A DNA stretch of 64,000 nt from Mycolicibacterium tusciae JS617 (GCF_000243415.2 NZ_KI912270.1:5289837-5353836), one strand, 5' to 3'; shown: positions 26,531-37,112, numbered from the stretch's first letter. Notes: generated from the letters alone by a model not told the origin. A program made the numbers and translations.

Positions 26531-27088
26531 GAGATACGCATGACCGATCTGGCCGCCGAGGTGGCTGCCTCCCCCGCGGTGACGGTTGGCGCGGTGGACT
26601 TCGTGCTGGCGCAGCTCGGACAGAGCCGCCAGCCGGTCGCTGACCGTCTCGCCCAGTTGGGCACTCGGGAGGCCCGTTTCGGAGAGCTGTTCAACGGCGG
26701 AGAACTTGAGGCGGCGCTCGACGAGCACATCGAATTCTTCGACGGCATGCCAATATTCACCGTTCTGCCGGTGGTGGCCGCGACCGTCGACGACCTCATG
26801 CCAGTCTCACGACTACGCGCCTGGGCGGTGGCCGAGGTCATCCATACGATGCTGCCGACGAATTCAGGCATGGCGGTCGCTTCTGCCCTCGACGGCGCCG
26901 GCCGGCCCGGTCGTCAATTGGTGTCGGCCGACCGGCTCGACCGCGACTGGCTCGACGTCGGCCTCACGGGAATCCCCGGTCATCCGGCCCTCGTCGGGCG
27001 GGCGACGATGTTCACCTATCTCGACGATGCCCGCGCCGCCCTAGCAGGCGTCGCCGATGAGGTGTTCACTGTTCGAGCTGGTGGTTAA
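26531..27088 (+). pseudogene. 3' part of the host gene split by the IS3 element
   Basis: After the right GAG the frame reads IRMTDLAAEVAASPAVTVG and continues for 185 residues to a stop at 27088. The sequence has helical segments and SASDGA/GRPGRQLV-like loops without a recognisable motif. An ATG at 26540 could allow a shortened product. It joins the 21104-21253 part in frame. Confidence 0.72.
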
Positions 27089-27166
27089 CCTGTGTCTCAG
27101 TTCTGCTGCGCTGCTAAACATTTCAGTGTTCCGGCCAGCACGCTAGCTAGAAGTGCGGTGTCATCT

Positions 27167-27469
27167 TCACTCACGCTGCGCGACCACCCAGGGGATCGCT
27201 CGAAGGGCGCCAAACACGAAGATGGACCAGAGGCACAGGACTCCGACCCATAGCGCCATCTCGTCGTCGCGCAGCCACGCCGCACGGTGAAGGGCGCCTT
27301 CGACGAGGGCGCCGATACCAACGAACGCGAACAGGATGGCGCTGAGCCCAACGACCGCGCCCAGCCCCAGTGTGCTGCGGGATGGCCATCGGCGCTTCAC
27401 GTACGTCTCAACACCCAACGCCGCGAAGAGAAGCGATCCGGCCCACGCGATAACCCAGAAACCAAGCAT
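27167..27469 (-). CDS. Small membrane protein of unknown function
   Basis: About 100 residues from ATG 27469 (MLGFWVIAWAGSLLFAALGV) with three hydrophobic segments: residues 2-18, about 34-55 (LGAVVGLSAILFAFVGIGAL) and about 75-92 (WVGVLCLWSIFVFGALRAIP). No conserved catalytic residues. An upstream extension to 27598 lacks the look of coding sequence. Confidence 0.6.
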   Translation of the reverse strand: MLGFWVIAWAGSLLFAALGVETYVKRRWPSRSTLGLGAVVGLSAILFAFVGIGALVEGALHRAAWLRDDEMALWVGVLCLWSIFVFGALRAIPWVVAQRE

Positions 27470-27626
27470 GGCGCTGATGCTAGGGCGCGTTTGCGACACC
27501 GTGGTCAATCTCTTGGTCAGCACACCCGAGCGCGTCACCACACGACCCACCGTCTTACGCGCGGTAGCGGGTGCGCAGTGAAAATTGTTGCTCAGCAACG
27601 TATTGAGGTGCCCTTACGATCTTCCG

Positions 27627-27890
27627 GTGGGGGTTTCAGCGAGCAGTCTTGCCTTGCTCGATGCGCGCGCCGATGATGTCGGATCGCGCATTCACTGGGA
27701 GATGCATGTACGTGCCGGTGGTGATCCGGAGACTGTCGGACTGACCGCCGGCGCCGGTCATGTTTTCATCTACGGGCCCGTCCGCCTCGACGACCGCGCC
27801 GTCGCGCATATCAACGCCCTTCTGGACGCGCTACTGCGCCGCGAACGCTGCATCGTCGAGGACCACCAGGGCCGACCGCGATTGATCTGA
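27627..27890 (+). CDS. Unknown 87-residue protein
   Basis: From GTG 27627 the frame reads VGVSASSLALLDARADDVGS and ends REHQGRPRLI-like. The composition (ARADDVGSRIHWEMHVRAGG, VGLTAGAGHVFIYG) suggests a small soluble alpha/beta protein. No RBS stands out. Not recognised. Confidence 0.45.
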   Translation: MGVSASSLALLDARADDVGSRIHWEMHVRAGGDPETVGLTAGAGHVFIYGPVRLDDRAVAHINALLDALLRRERCIVEDHQGRPRLI

Positions 27891-27921
27891 CACTACGAAC
27901 CCGAACCCCGTGGCTTCCTCG

Positions 27922-28878
27922 CTAGGGCCTGGACGGATCGGGAACCCACCACCCGGGCATGTACTCCACGTAACCCCACGGGGCAAGCTGATCTGGCGCT
28001 ATCTCAACCACGTCGCGGATATCAATGGGCTGCTGCGGCTTGGGCCACGGCGGCTGCGCACCGTAATAGGAATCAGGGTGTGGGACACCAATTCCCGGAG
28101 CGACCTGCTGATAGCCCGGCGGGAAGAGCGCACCGGAGTCGGGGTCGATCACCCGAACGTCGCTCAGATCGAGGGGGTACTTTGCCGGCGGCGGGGGCGG
28201 CACATACCCCAGGCCGCCCTCAGGGTCTGGATACCAGAGGTTGGGGCCCACCTGCTTGTAGTTCGGTGGCGCGAGCTCTCCGTCACCCACGTAGGTCAAC
28301 TTGGTGACATCGAGCCAGTACCGCGGATCTTCACCGTGCGGTGGGTCTTCCCCCGGCTTGTCGGTAGGAAGCTCGGCCGGAGCCTGGGGCAACTCACCGG
28401 AGCCGTAGCTGAGCGCTCTCACTTCGCCGGCGGCCTGGCTGGACTGCTGCTGAGTCGAGACCACTACCGACTGGGCGCGGGCGACCTGCGTCCGCAGGGC
28501 CTTGAGCACCATCATCTCCGCCGCCGGCGTGCGAGCCGATCCGGCCACCTCGGCGATCGAGCGTGTCTGGGCGACAATCGTGTCCATTTGGCGCGCCCCG
28601 CCCTCAGTGATCTGCGCCGCGTTGGCCAATCGCGCTTCCAAGGTGGAGTCGGTACGGCCGGCGGTGACCAGCTCCCGGTTCTGCTGCTGTACCACCGACG
28701 CATGCCGATCGACGAGCTGACCAGACAGGCCCGACATCTGCTGGCCCGCGCCGCTGACGGATTCCGCGGCCGTCTGCAGAGGAGCTCCCGACGTCGCCAC
28801 AGGCCCGGGTGTACCGAACAGCGAGCGGGCGCGTTCGACCACCGCCAGCGCCTGGGCCGCCTCAAGCTGAATGGTCAC
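27922..28878 (-). CDS. Mycobacterial DUF4226-like protein with Pro/Tyr-rich C-terminal half
   Basis: 318 residues. The first 150 are helical and Gln/Ala-rich (GQQMSGLSGQLVDRHASVVQ, QARSVVVSTQQQSSQAAG-like), as in DUF4226 proteins encoded near type VII secretion substrates. The second half is rich in Pro, Tyr and Trp with repeated YVPPPPPAKYPLDLSDVRVI / PIDIRDVVEIAPDQLAPWGY units, suggesting an extracellular or wall-contact region. No signal peptide. Function unknown. Confidence 0.68.
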   Translation of the reverse strand: MTIQLEAAQALAVVERARSLFGTPGPVATSGAPLQTAAESVSGAGQQMSGLSGQLVDRHASVVQQQNRELVTAGRTDSTLEARLANAAQITEGGARQMDTIVAQTRSIAEVAGSARTPAAEMMVLKALRTQVARAQSVVVSTQQQSSQAAGEVRALSYGSGELPQAPAELPTDKPGEDPPHGEDPRYWLDVTKLTYVGDGELAPPNYKQVGPNLWYPDPEGGLGYVPPPPPAKYPLDLSDVRVIDPDSGALFPPGYQQVAPGIGVPHPDSYYGAQPPWPKPQQPIDIRDVVEIAPDQLAPWGYVEYMPGWWVPDPSRP

Positions 28879-28991
28879 GCCACCAATTATCGGGCATGCA
28901 GAGCCCTGGTGACAGCAGGAGTCAGCGCGGCCGCGCGGATGCCCGTCGCGATGAGTGTCGCCGCAGGGGGCCAGCCAAACGCCCTGTAAAC

Positions 28992-29008
28992 TGATAACGA
29001 TGATATCA
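28992..29008. promoter_or_regulatory. Candidate VapB operator
   Basis: TGATAACGATGATATCA is an imperfect palindrome (TGATA/TATCA arms) 14 bp before the vapB start codon; AGGAGG follows directly. Antitoxins of this type repress their own promoters. Confidence 0.5.
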
Positions 29009-29022
29009 GGAGGTCATGCACG

Positions 29023-29250
29023 ATGGGCGATGTGCTGATCCGCGGGCTGTCCGACGCGGCGATCGCGCGTATCGACGCTGATGCCGCCGCCCGCGGCCTC
29101 TCGCGCCAAGAGTATCTGCGAACCAGATTCGAGACCGAAGGTTCAGTGGGCGCCCCCGCGCGGACCATGACCGTCGACGATCTACGCCGCGCCGCCGCGG
29201 CTGCCACCGACCTCGACGATCCCGACATCATGGACGCCGCGTGGCGGTGA
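29023..29250 (+). CDS. vapB: VapB-type antitoxin (ribbon-helix-helix)
   Basis: 75 residues from ATG 29023 with AGGAGG upstream. The N-terminal half ([34 protein letters not shown]) is a ribbon-helix-helix DNA-binding fold. The acidic C-terminal tail ([14 protein letters not shown]) is the toxin-binding part. Its stop overlaps the toxin start. Confidence 0.88.
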   Translation: MGDVLIRGLSDAAIARIDADAAARGLSRQEYLRTRFETEGSVGAPARTMTVDDLRRAAAAATDLDDPDIMDAAWR

Positions 29251-29651
29251 CCAACTGGCTCATCGACAAATCGGCCTACACCCGACTGGTGGCCTCCCCA
29301 GACGCCCAGGCCTGGGTCGAGCGCATCGAACGCGGCCTCGTGCGCATGAGCACCGTCACCCGCCTACAGATCGGCTACTCGTTCCGGAACGGGCCGCAGG
29401 CCCGCAGCGAATCAGGCGCACCGCCGCTGGCATTGATGCCGCTCGAGTACCTAACCCCAGCCGCCGAGGACCGCGCCGTGGGCGTGCAGCTCCAGCTGGC
29501 CGACCGTGGGCTGCACCGCGCCCCGGCGATCCCCGATCTGCTGGTGGCCGCGGTCGCCGAGATGGCCGGCCTCACCGTGCTCGCCCTCGACACGGACTTC
29601 GACCTGATCGCGCAAGTCACCGGACAAGCCGTCGAACGGCTCCGCCTATGA
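29247..29651 (+). CDS. vapC: VapC toxin (PIN-domain ribonuclease)
   Basis: About 134 residues. [14 protein letters not shown] begins the PIN fold with the first acidic residue. The other acidic residues are around [24 protein letters not shown] (DTDFD). VapC toxins cleave tRNA or rRNA and are neutralised by VapB. GTG 29247 overlaps the vapB stop; GTG 29241 is the alternative. Confidence 0.87.
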   Translation: MTNWLIDKSAYTRLVASPDAQAWVERIERGLVRMSTVTRLQIGYSFRNGPQARSESGAPPLALMPLEYLTPAAEDRAVGVQLQLADRGLHRAPAIPDLLVAAVAEMAGLTVLALDTDFDLIAQVTGQAVERLRL

Positions 29652-29697
29652 GCACACACGTGCGCAGCCTTCACCGGCTGGCAGGGAAGGCGTCGAC

Positions 29698-31069
29698 ATG
29701 ACCGCACCAGAGGGCCAGCCCACACCACCCACCCACATCGCCGGATACCGCGTCGAGCGGGTCCTGGCCGTCACGGCGATGGCGACGGTCTACCTGGTGC
29801 ACAGTCCCACCCTGCCGCGCCGGGAAGTACTCAAAGTGCTTCAACCCGAGCACGCCAACGGCGACCACGTTCGCGCCCAGTTCCTCCACGAAGCCGACAT
29901 CACCGCCGGGCTCGAACATCCCAACATCGTGCGCGTGTTCAGCCGCGGCGAGACCGACACCGGCCAACTGTGGATCGCCATGGAGTACGTCGACGGAACC
30001 AACGCCGAGACTGCGCTGCACGACGGACAGATGACACCCGAGCGCGCAGTCCACATCATCACCGAGGTCGCCCGAGCCCTGGACTACGCGCACTCCCACG
30101 GGGTCGTGCACCAAGACATCAAACCCTCGAACTTCCTGATCGCCGCCCAGAAACTGCCGGGCGGTCTCGACCGCGTCGTGCTCACCGACTTCGGTGCCGC
30201 CCTGTCCCCCCACAGCCGCGGAACTGGCGACGGGCCCATGAGCGCCACCCTCGCCTACAGCGCGCCCGAAGTCATCACCGGGACATCAGCTTTGGACGGA
30301 CGCGCCGACGTCTACGCCCTCGCATGCACGCTCTTTCGGCTGCTGACTGGAGACCACCCCTACCCGACAGACGCCGGGGTCGGCGCCACAGTAAAAGCTC
30401 ATATGGACACCACCCCGCCCCGAGTGTCCGACCGGCTCAGCTGGGCCTCACCACAACTAGACAGCGTGATCGCCAAGGCGCTGGCCAAGAATCCCGCTGA
30501 CCGCTACCCCACCGCCGGCGACTTCGCGGCCGAGGCCAGCGCGGCACTCACCCTCCCCCAGCCCTCGGCTCCAGCGGCACCGCCCGCCGATCGCGACGAG
30601 CCGCCACCCCACACTGAGCTAGGCAGGGCCGAGTCCCACGGCGCAGCAGCGGATTTCATCAGCCTGCTCCCACACACCCGTGCCGTCTCACAACGGCGCC
30701 AGCTGCTCGCGGCACTCGCAGTCGCCGCCGTGCTCATCATCGCCCTGTCGGTGTGGCTTATCGGACGCGGCTCCGACCCGCCCGACACCGCGCCCACGGC
30801 GGCGCCACCGACGACCACCGCGGCCCCGCCCGCAGCGCTGCAAGATCTCCGGCGGCTACTCCCGTCCGGCTATCCCGCCGACGCATGCACCCCAGCACCA
30901 TCCCCCGATGGCGCGACGGTGATCACCTGCGGACCAAACACCGACCCCGGTGGACCCCGCAGCGCCACCTACACCCTGGCCGGCGGACCCGAGGCGCTGC
31001 GCACCACGTTCGACCAGCTCGTCGAATCCACGACAGTGGTCGTCTGCCCCGGCAACATCCAGTCGCCCG
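29698..31069 (+). pseudogene. Ser/Thr protein kinase (PknB-like), 5' part, 3' end displaced by the mer transposon
   Basis: From ATG 29698 (GGGAAGG upstream) a bacterial STPK is read: the Lys in EVLKVL, catalytic loop VVHQDIKPSN (HQD for HRD), DFG in VLTDFGAAL, APE in YSAPEVITG, and a membrane helix LLAALAVAAVLIIALSVWLI near residue 345. The glycine loop is unusual (VLAVTAMATVY, lacking GxGxxG). The extracytoplasmic tail is lost at CPGNIQSP; the missing end GPWRRND...QLYAWWGSHS is at 41027-41211. After the junction the present frame adds foreign codons to 31140. Confidence 0.88.
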
Positions 31070-31158
31070 TTCTCTGCCCGACAGGCGTGTCGAAGACGTT
31101 TAGAGAGGTGCGGCGGCGAGGATGGGGGCAATGGTCGTGAGGTAGGAGGGGGCCGGGG

Positions 31159-32667
31159 ATGGCTGATGCTTCGGCTGATGGTTGGACTCTTCATTTCTAC
31201 GACTTCCAGCAGCGCTTCGTATCGGTCGACGACGTGATTCCAGGGGTGGGTGATGTCAGGGCCTGGGCGAAGCGAAATGGTGCGCGTGATGGCACTCCGT
31301 TCTTCCTTGATCCGTGGGGCCGGGCGGATGCGTTGGTGAACGCCTATTGGCGAGATCCGCTGGTGCGGGGACGAGCAACGGGGACGCTGCGTCGTTACGC
31401 CTTGTCGTTGAAGGTGTGGCTGGATTTTCTGCACGCGATGAGCGTTCGATGGGATCAGGCGTCGCGATCGGAACTAGCTGCGTTCAAGGAATGGCGGCTG
31501 TCGGCTGAGGAGAATCCTCACAATGTGAGTCCAAATAGTTTCTGTGTCGACCGCGCGGCAATCCGCGGTTTCTACTCGTGGGCGGCCGAACAGCACGGAA
31601 TCGACAACCCCGTCCGAGCCCGTGCGATTGCCACGTCTTGGATGGGCGGGGGCCAAGCCGTGTTGGAGAGCACACCGTCGGGAATGCGCAGGGCCGACGT
31701 GAAATGGCTTACCCCGCAAGCATTTCGGTTGTGGCAGAACCTGGGGTTGCGCGGTTTCACGATGGAGGGCATGCCGCGCGACGATTGGCGGGGAGCGACT
31801 GAGGATCGCGACGTCGCATTCGTGGAGGGATTGTTCGGGACGGGTTTACGAATCGGCGAGTGGGCCAGCATGCTGGCCATCGAGGTGCCCGAGCCGGGCT
31901 CGGAGGGGCTGATGCGTTCGCGCGTCGCGTCTCATTGCGCGAAGGGCGGTAGCGGCCGAGCGTTCTGGATGCGGCGCCGCGTCGCCCAACAAGTCCACTT
32001 CTATCTGCAGGAAGGTAGTCGTACTGCTGCCGTTGCCCGTGCGCAACGCGCCGGTCGGTATGAGCAGATCGCGGATCGTTGGATCGTTGAACATGTCCGC
32101 AGGGATGGGCAGCTGGAGGTCATCGATGCGACGGGATCGCGTCGTACGGTTCGGCTGGATGCACTCGGGCCGTCCACACGAATGACGTTGTTCCGCCGGG
32201 GACGTGATGGCCTGGAACCGATGTGGCTGTGGCTGAATCACGACGGGACACCTCGCCCTAAACATTCCTGGTACAAGACATTCGACCGCGCGAACACCAG
32301 GGTCGCGAAAGTGCTTGCACCATCAGGGGGTACGCCGTTGTGGTGCCGTCCCCACATGCTGAGGCATTCCTTTGCGCTGCGGTGGTTTTGCATCGCCACG
32401 TTCGTGGCGTGGCGCCGTACCGATATGTTGACCAAGCAGGAGCAGCGCGACTTCCGTAATCAGCTTGGCGATGTCTGGTTTCTGCTGGCGACACTTCTCG
32501 GACATCGCAGTGCTGAGGTGACACGCAGCGTCTATCTCGAGCCGTTTCAGGCGTTGCAGGTGGAGGAGCTCATCGCGCTGATGGATGCCGATGATCGGCA
32601 ATCCCTTGAGCGTCTCGTCGCAACGGTCGGCGTCGGAGAGCCTCGTGTATTGACAGTCCCAATGTGA
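31159..32667 (+). CDS. Tyrosine recombinase 1 of the mer transposon
   Basis: 502 residues after AGGAGGG. Catalytic residues are complete: Arg in FGTGLRIGEWASML, HMLRHSFALRW (H-x-x-R) and LLGHRSAEVTRSVYLEP (His and Tyr). The N-terminal third holds a core-binding domain (LRRYALSLKVWLDFLHAM). It is the first of four translationally coupled genes. Confidence 0.87.
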   Translation: MADASADGWTLHFYDFQQRFVSVDDVIPGVGDVRAWAKRNGARDGTPFFLDPWGRADALVNAYWRDPLVRGRATGTLRRYALSLKVWLDFLHAMSVRWDQASRSELAAFKEWRLSAEENPHNVSPNSFCVDRAAIRGFYSWAAEQHGIDNPVRARAIATSWMGGGQAVLESTPSGMRRADVKWLTPQAFRLWQNLGLRGFTMEGMPRDDWRGATEDRDVAFVEGLFGTGLRIGEWASMLAIEVPEPGSEGLMRSRVASHCAKGGSGRAFWMRRRVAQQVHFYLQEGSRTAAVARAQRAGRYEQIADRWIVEHVRRDGQLEVIDATGSRRTVRLDALGPSTRMTLFRRGRDGLEPMWLWLNHDGTPRPKHSWYKTFDRANTRVAKVLAPSGGTPLWCRPHMLRHSFALRWFCIATFVAWRRTDMLTKQEQRDFRNQLGDVWFLLATLLGHRSAEVTRSVYLEPFQALQVEELIALMDADDRQSLERLVATVGVGEPRVLTVPM

Positions 32668-34448
32668 CGGGTCACCGTGCGGCGCAGCCGGATCCGGCCT
32701 GGCGAACGGTATTGCGGCGACGCGGGCTGATCGTGACGTTCGTCAGCGAGGATGGCACGCAGTCCAAGGACTTCGACTTCGGTTCACTGCCGGGTACTGA
32801 CGGAATCCGCCGCGATTTCGCGATCGCGTTCGAGGACGCCACCGGTGTGCTGGGCGTATCCAAGCGGTTGAGGGGTGCTGGCGCGCTGTGGCAGTCTGCC
32901 CGGCATGCCTGCTGCTGGCTCGCCGAAAACCGGCCAGGAATTCAGGGACTGGCTGAGTTGTCCGCCGCGGATGCCCGGCTCCTCGCCCTATCGTGTCGGG
33001 TACCCAGCGGTCCTGGCCCGTTGCATAGCCTGAAGACGCTGCTGCGTTGTAGCCCCGTCGTTTCCGACGAGGCACGCCAGGCGTTCACGCGCGTGCGTCA
33101 CCCGAAGACGAACACCGCACGCCAGCCCTATTCCACCGAGGAGATGCGCCGCATCACCGTGGTGGCACGGGGAATGGTTCGACGCGCACGTACCCGATCG
33201 CGGACTCATTGGACGATGGTCGCCGACTATCGCGCGGGACGGTTCGATCACCTCCCCCGCGCAGACCCTCATCGTAGTCTGGCCGAAGTACTCGATCATT
33301 GCGCCCGTGAGGGAGATTTCCCCCGCACCGCCTCGGGTGCACGGGCGTACGTGACGCGGCGGGTGGCCGCCGCGGCCGGTGGATGCCATCTTCAGTCGTT
33401 CCTGCATCTCAGTCCGGGCGAGGCGTGGGCCTTTGGTGTTCTGCTCGCCAGCCTGACCGGCCTGAACCTGTCGATGCTGGACTCGCTGCCCGCGCCGCAC
33501 CGACACGCCAGCAGCCCCGATGAACCCGGCATCGTGTTCATCAGCGCCGACAAGCCCCGTCGGGGGAGAAGGTCGGTCATGACGGTGCCGGTGACCGCGC
33601 TGCGCCCCGAACTGCGGCCACTTGGTGGGGAGAATCGGCGCGCCGCAGTGGCCAACACGTCACTGACGACCGCGTACGGCGTCTTCATGTTGCTGCTGGA
33701 ATTGACCGAACCGGCCCGCGCGCTGACCGGGTCCCAGTGCGCATTCATCTATTACAGCGCCCAGCCCGACCATGTCGAACAGAAACTCTTCGGATACGGA
33801 ATCAGCAGCACAGCCTCCGGAGTCAACGCTCGACGGCGTTGGATGGCGCCATGGCTGACCGGTGACCCTGAGCGTGACGAGTTGCTCCTCGGGATCAGCA
33901 TGGATCGGCTGCGCAAGACCTACCTGGAGCAGGTCCGAAAACCCATATCCCACACCCCGGCCACGTTGGCTCGCTACCTGAGCCGCATGGACCCTGTGCG
34001 CAACGAGGGCTTCCAGATCGTCGCCGAGGCCCTCGATGAGCAAGTCGCACGCGCACTGGCCCGACGATCGATCACGGTACAACCGGAAACCCACGACACC
34101 GGATCCAACCAGGACGCCCTGCTCGGCAATTGCGCCGATTTCGAGCACTCGCCGATCGACGGTAACCGGTGCCGCCAATCGTTCATGGCGTGCCTTGACT
34201 GCAGCAACGCCCGCGCCTACCCGCGCCACCTACCGATTCAACTAGTCGTTGCCGACCGGCTTCGCGGCCTACGCCAAGAGATGCCCCTCGGGCAGTGGAT
34301 CGCCGAGCACGCGGGTCCTCTCGCGCAACTGGACGACATCTTCGCCGAGTACGAGCAGGCCCAGCTGACCGCCGCGCGAGCCGAGATCACCGACAGCGAT
34401 CACCAGACGGTCAACCTTCTGCTGACGGGAAACCTCGAAGCATCATGA
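32664..34448 (+). CDS. Recombinase 2 of the mer transposon, degenerate catalytic motif
   Basis: About 594 residues; the GTG start overlaps the preceding stop (GTGA). It is collinear with TnpB-type proteins, ending in a Cys-rich zone (CRQSFMACLDCSNARAYPRH) like their zinc tail. The usual H-x-x-R block reads DRLRKTYLEQVRK and no clear GLGH/Tyr block follows. It may be a structural partner rather than a catalyst, as in trio elements where members specialise. Confidence 0.72.
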   Translation: MTGHRAAQPDPAWRTVLRRRGLIVTFVSEDGTQSKDFDFGSLPGTDGIRRDFAIAFEDATGVLGVSKRLRGAGALWQSARHACCWLAENRPGIQGLAELSAADARLLALSCRVPSGPGPLHSLKTLLRCSPVVSDEARQAFTRVRHPKTNTARQPYSTEEMRRITVVARGMVRRARTRSRTHWTMVADYRAGRFDHLPRADPHRSLAEVLDHCAREGDFPRTASGARAYVTRRVAAAAGGCHLQSFLHLSPGEAWAFGVLLASLTGLNLSMLDSLPAPHRHASSPDEPGIVFISADKPRRGRRSVMTVPVTALRPELRPLGGENRRAAVANTSLTTAYGVFMLLLELTEPARALTGSQCAFIYYSAQPDHVEQKLFGYGISSTASGVNARRRWMAPWLTGDPERDELLLGISMDRLRKTYLEQVRKPISHTPATLARYLSRMDPVRNEGFQIVAEALDEQVARALARRSITVQPETHDTGSNQDALLGNCADFEHSPIDGNRCRQSFMACLDCSNARAYPRHLPIQLVVADRLRGLRQEMPLGQWIAEHAGPLAQLDDIFAEYEQAQLTAARAEITDSDHQTVNLLLTGNLEAS

Positions 34449-36586
34449 CGCAACCGGCTGAAGCTTTCGAGGTCGTGGCAGGTATCGACATCGGCCCCGA
34501 AACAGCAGTCTTGCTTAACCGCACGCTCCACATCGACGGGATCCGGTGCCGATTCGGCGACCCGGTATGGGATCTGTCCGTGGCGATCGAAGACCGCCAC
34601 AGCGCAGGACAGGCCGTGCACTGGGAGGGATTCCCAACGCCATTTCGCCACGCCTGCAAGCTCTACCTGTTCGCCCTGCTCAACATTATTGACGACGCAC
34701 CCCGCCTTGACAGTTCCCGATCGCTCTATCCGCACATCAAGACGATCTGGGGCGAGCTGGTGCCGTTACGCCGGTTCACGACGTGGCTGGCGGAGCGGGG
34801 TGTCACATCGTTTGACCGGGTCAGCGTCGAACACCTCGACGACTATCTGCGCCACGTCACTGAACCCAGCGGTGTCAGCGCCGGATCCAAACGCTCTGCG
34901 CTACAGGCCATCAAGCGTCTGCAGATGTACCGGGATGCCCTGCCCGCCCATTGCCGGCTCCCCGCGGGCCCGTTGTGGGGCGGTGCGAGTGCACGAGGGC
35001 TCGCCCACTATGAATCATCCTGGGGCAAGCCGAACACGACCCCTCGCATTCATCCCGATGTCATGGAGCCGCTGCTCTCGGCAGCGTTGGTGGTGACACA
35101 CACGGTTGCCGACGATCTCCTTCCCGCAGCGCGCAACCTTCTCGCGATGCGGTATCTAGCCCATCAGATCGCGCCGGACATTCGGCGGGCTCGTACTCGT
35201 ACCGTGTCGGTGTTCGAGACCACCAAGGCTCAACTCGAATGCCTGCTGGCGGCAATGAGCCGCGATGGCGCCGCACTTCCGGGTATCCGGACGGGTGAGG
35301 TGACCAGGGTCGATCTGATGGGGTTGGCCGTGGGTGGATGGCTGCACCACACCGAACTGAAACGCATGAAAGAGACTTCGGTCCTTGTAACCAAGTCTGG
35401 ATTGCCGATCGACGTGGACATGTTGCGCATCAACATATTTAGCGTCATCGGCACGCACTGCTGGCGTAAATCCCCTGTCGACGCGAGTGAACTCGTCGAA
35501 CTGCTGCGCCACGTCACGACGGCCTGTTTCCTCGTCATCGCCTACCTGTCGGGTGTCCGTACCGGAGAGGCACTGAACCTGCGACGCGGATGCATCAGCC
35601 GGGACTCCAATTTGGCGTTGACTCTCATGTCCGGCCAGCAGTTGAAGGCCGAAGGGTCGTGCCGGGACCGATCGCCTGCCACGATCCCGTGGGTCGTCAC
35701 CGACGAAACCGCCCACGCCGTCAGCATTCTTGAGCAGATTACTGTGAGCGATCTACTCTTTCCGGGTTTCAAGCTCCTCTCCGAGGCCCAATTTCGCTTC
35801 GGCGCTACCCGCACCAGAACACCCGGCTCCATCAACACTGACATCACCAGCTTCATCGAATGGTTCAACCGCGAGGTCGCCCCAGCAATCAGCCATCCGC
35901 AGATCGGCGCCGATCCGCACGGCAAGATTCAAGTGCCGCGACTGCGGCGCACGCTGGCATGGCATATCGTACGGCGGCCTGGCGGAACGATCGCCGGCGC
36001 AACGCAATACGGCCATTTGCACACCCAAATGATCCAAGGGTATGCCGGCGGAGCTGATGCAGGGTTTCTCGACGAAATCACGTTCGAACAGTTCCTGCAC
36101 CGTGCTGAGATCATCCACGACGATTCCCAAAGACTGGAACGCGGCGAGCACGTCTCCGGTCCGGCCGCCGATGAGTACCGGGCCCGCGTTGGTAGGGCAA
36201 GCACATTCGCGGGCTTGACAGTAACCACCAAGAGTCAGATCAACAACGCACTATCAAACCCCGACTTACAGATCCACCACGGGGCGGTCGTGACGTGCGT
36301 GTTCCGGCGCGCCACCGCAGCCTGCCTCGAACCTGCCGACAGCTCCGCTGAACCCTTTTGGAGTCGGTGCCGTCTGGGCTGCGTCAACGCCGCCCGTACC
36401 GACCGCGACGCTGCGAACCTTCGCGAGCACGTCACAGCACTCGAACGTGACCTGGCGACACTCGAAGTGCCAGAACCGCTGCGGCAGCGAATTCAGGTTC
36501 GCCTCATCGAGCACCGAAAGGCCCTCGCAGGACACGAATCCAGCCGACCGATGACGATCTCCCAACGAGACGAGGAAGGCGAATGA
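34445..36586 (+). CDS. Recombinase 3 of the mer transposon
   Basis: About 713 residues from ATG 34445 overlapping the upstream stop (ATGA). SGVRTGEALNLRRG carries the first Arg; PRLRRTLAWHIVRRPGG stands at box II; QYGHLHTQMIQGYAG has the late His and the Tyr. A Cys pair region (CLEPADSS...RCRLGCVNAARTD) near the C terminus resembles TnpB tails. Works in the same complex as the other two. Confidence 0.75.
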   Translation: MTQPAEAFEVVAGIDIGPETAVLLNRTLHIDGIRCRFGDPVWDLSVAIEDRHSAGQAVHWEGFPTPFRHACKLYLFALLNIIDDAPRLDSSRSLYPHIKTIWGELVPLRRFTTWLAERGVTSFDRVSVEHLDDYLRHVTEPSGVSAGSKRSALQAIKRLQMYRDALPAHCRLPAGPLWGGASARGLAHYESSWGKPNTTPRIHPDVMEPLLSAALVVTHTVADDLLPAARNLLAMRYLAHQIAPDIRRARTRTVSVFETTKAQLECLLAAMSRDGAALPGIRTGEVTRVDLMGLAVGGWLHHTELKRMKETSVLVTKSGLPIDVDMLRINIFSVIGTHCWRKSPVDASELVELLRHVTTACFLVIAYLSGVRTGEALNLRRGCISRDSNLALTLMSGQQLKAEGSCRDRSPATIPWVVTDETAHAVSILEQITVSDLLFPGFKLLSEAQFRFGATRTRTPGSINTDITSFIEWFNREVAPAISHPQIGADPHGKIQVPRLRRTLAWHIVRRPGGTIAGATQYGHLHTQMIQGYAGGADAGFLDEITFEQFLHRAEIIHDDSQRLERGEHVSGPAADEYRARVGRASTFAGLTVTTKSQINNALSNPDLQIHHGAVVTCVFRRATAACLEPADSSAEPFWSRCRLGCVNAARTDRDAANLREHVTALERDLATLEVPEPLRQRIQVRLIEHRKALAGHESSRPMTISQRDEEGE

Positions 36587-36990
36587 CTCTCGTGGCCGAT
36601 GGCGCCGCACGCAACGATGACGAACGGCAGCGGGTCCGGGCCGCCATCAACCGCCTCCGAGACAACAAAGCTGAGCAGAGCAACGGCGCGCACACTGTAG
36701 TGGCCTTGGCTGACGAATCAGGAATACCACGGCAGAGACTCTACGAACATCACGGCGATCTGCTGAACGAGTTCAAGGCGACGGTCGGGTGCGGTCCCGT
36801 CACCCCGAATGCCGATGCTCTGCAACGACAACTTGCACAGGCCCGTGATCACAACCAAGAACTGGCGGCCGAAAATGCTCAACTGCGAAGCAAGATCAGG
36901 ACGCTCTCAGCGGTGATCACCGAACTCACGCACGAAACCTCCGGAGCCAACGTCGTTGTTTCGATGCCACGCAAACACCCGGGGCGGTGA
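36583..36990 (+). CDS. TnpC-like HTH/coiled-coil protein of the mer transposon
   Basis: 135 residues, ATGA overlap with recombinase 3. An HTH-like segment (TVVALADESGIPRQRLYEHH) precedes a coiled coil (LQRQLAQARDHNQELAAENA). Same plan as the 21561-22019 protein of the Tn554-like element, although sequence identity is low, indicating that both elements belong to one broad group. Confidence 0.7.
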   Translation: MTLVADGAARNDDERQRVRAAINRLRDNKAEQSNGAHTVVALADESGIPRQRLYEHHGDLLNEFKATVGCGPVTPNADALQRQLAQARDHNQELAAENAQLRSKIRTLSAVITELTHETSGANVVVSMPRKHPGR

Positions 36991-37112
36991 CTGTGCGACT
37001 TTCCCCCCGGCGTTAGAAGGAGGATCGACTGATGCGGGGCTGGAGTCAGCGGCGACGGTTGGGGTGCTTCCTTGCGGCGCCGTCGCGGCCGCACTACGCG
37101 GGGCGGCGGTGG

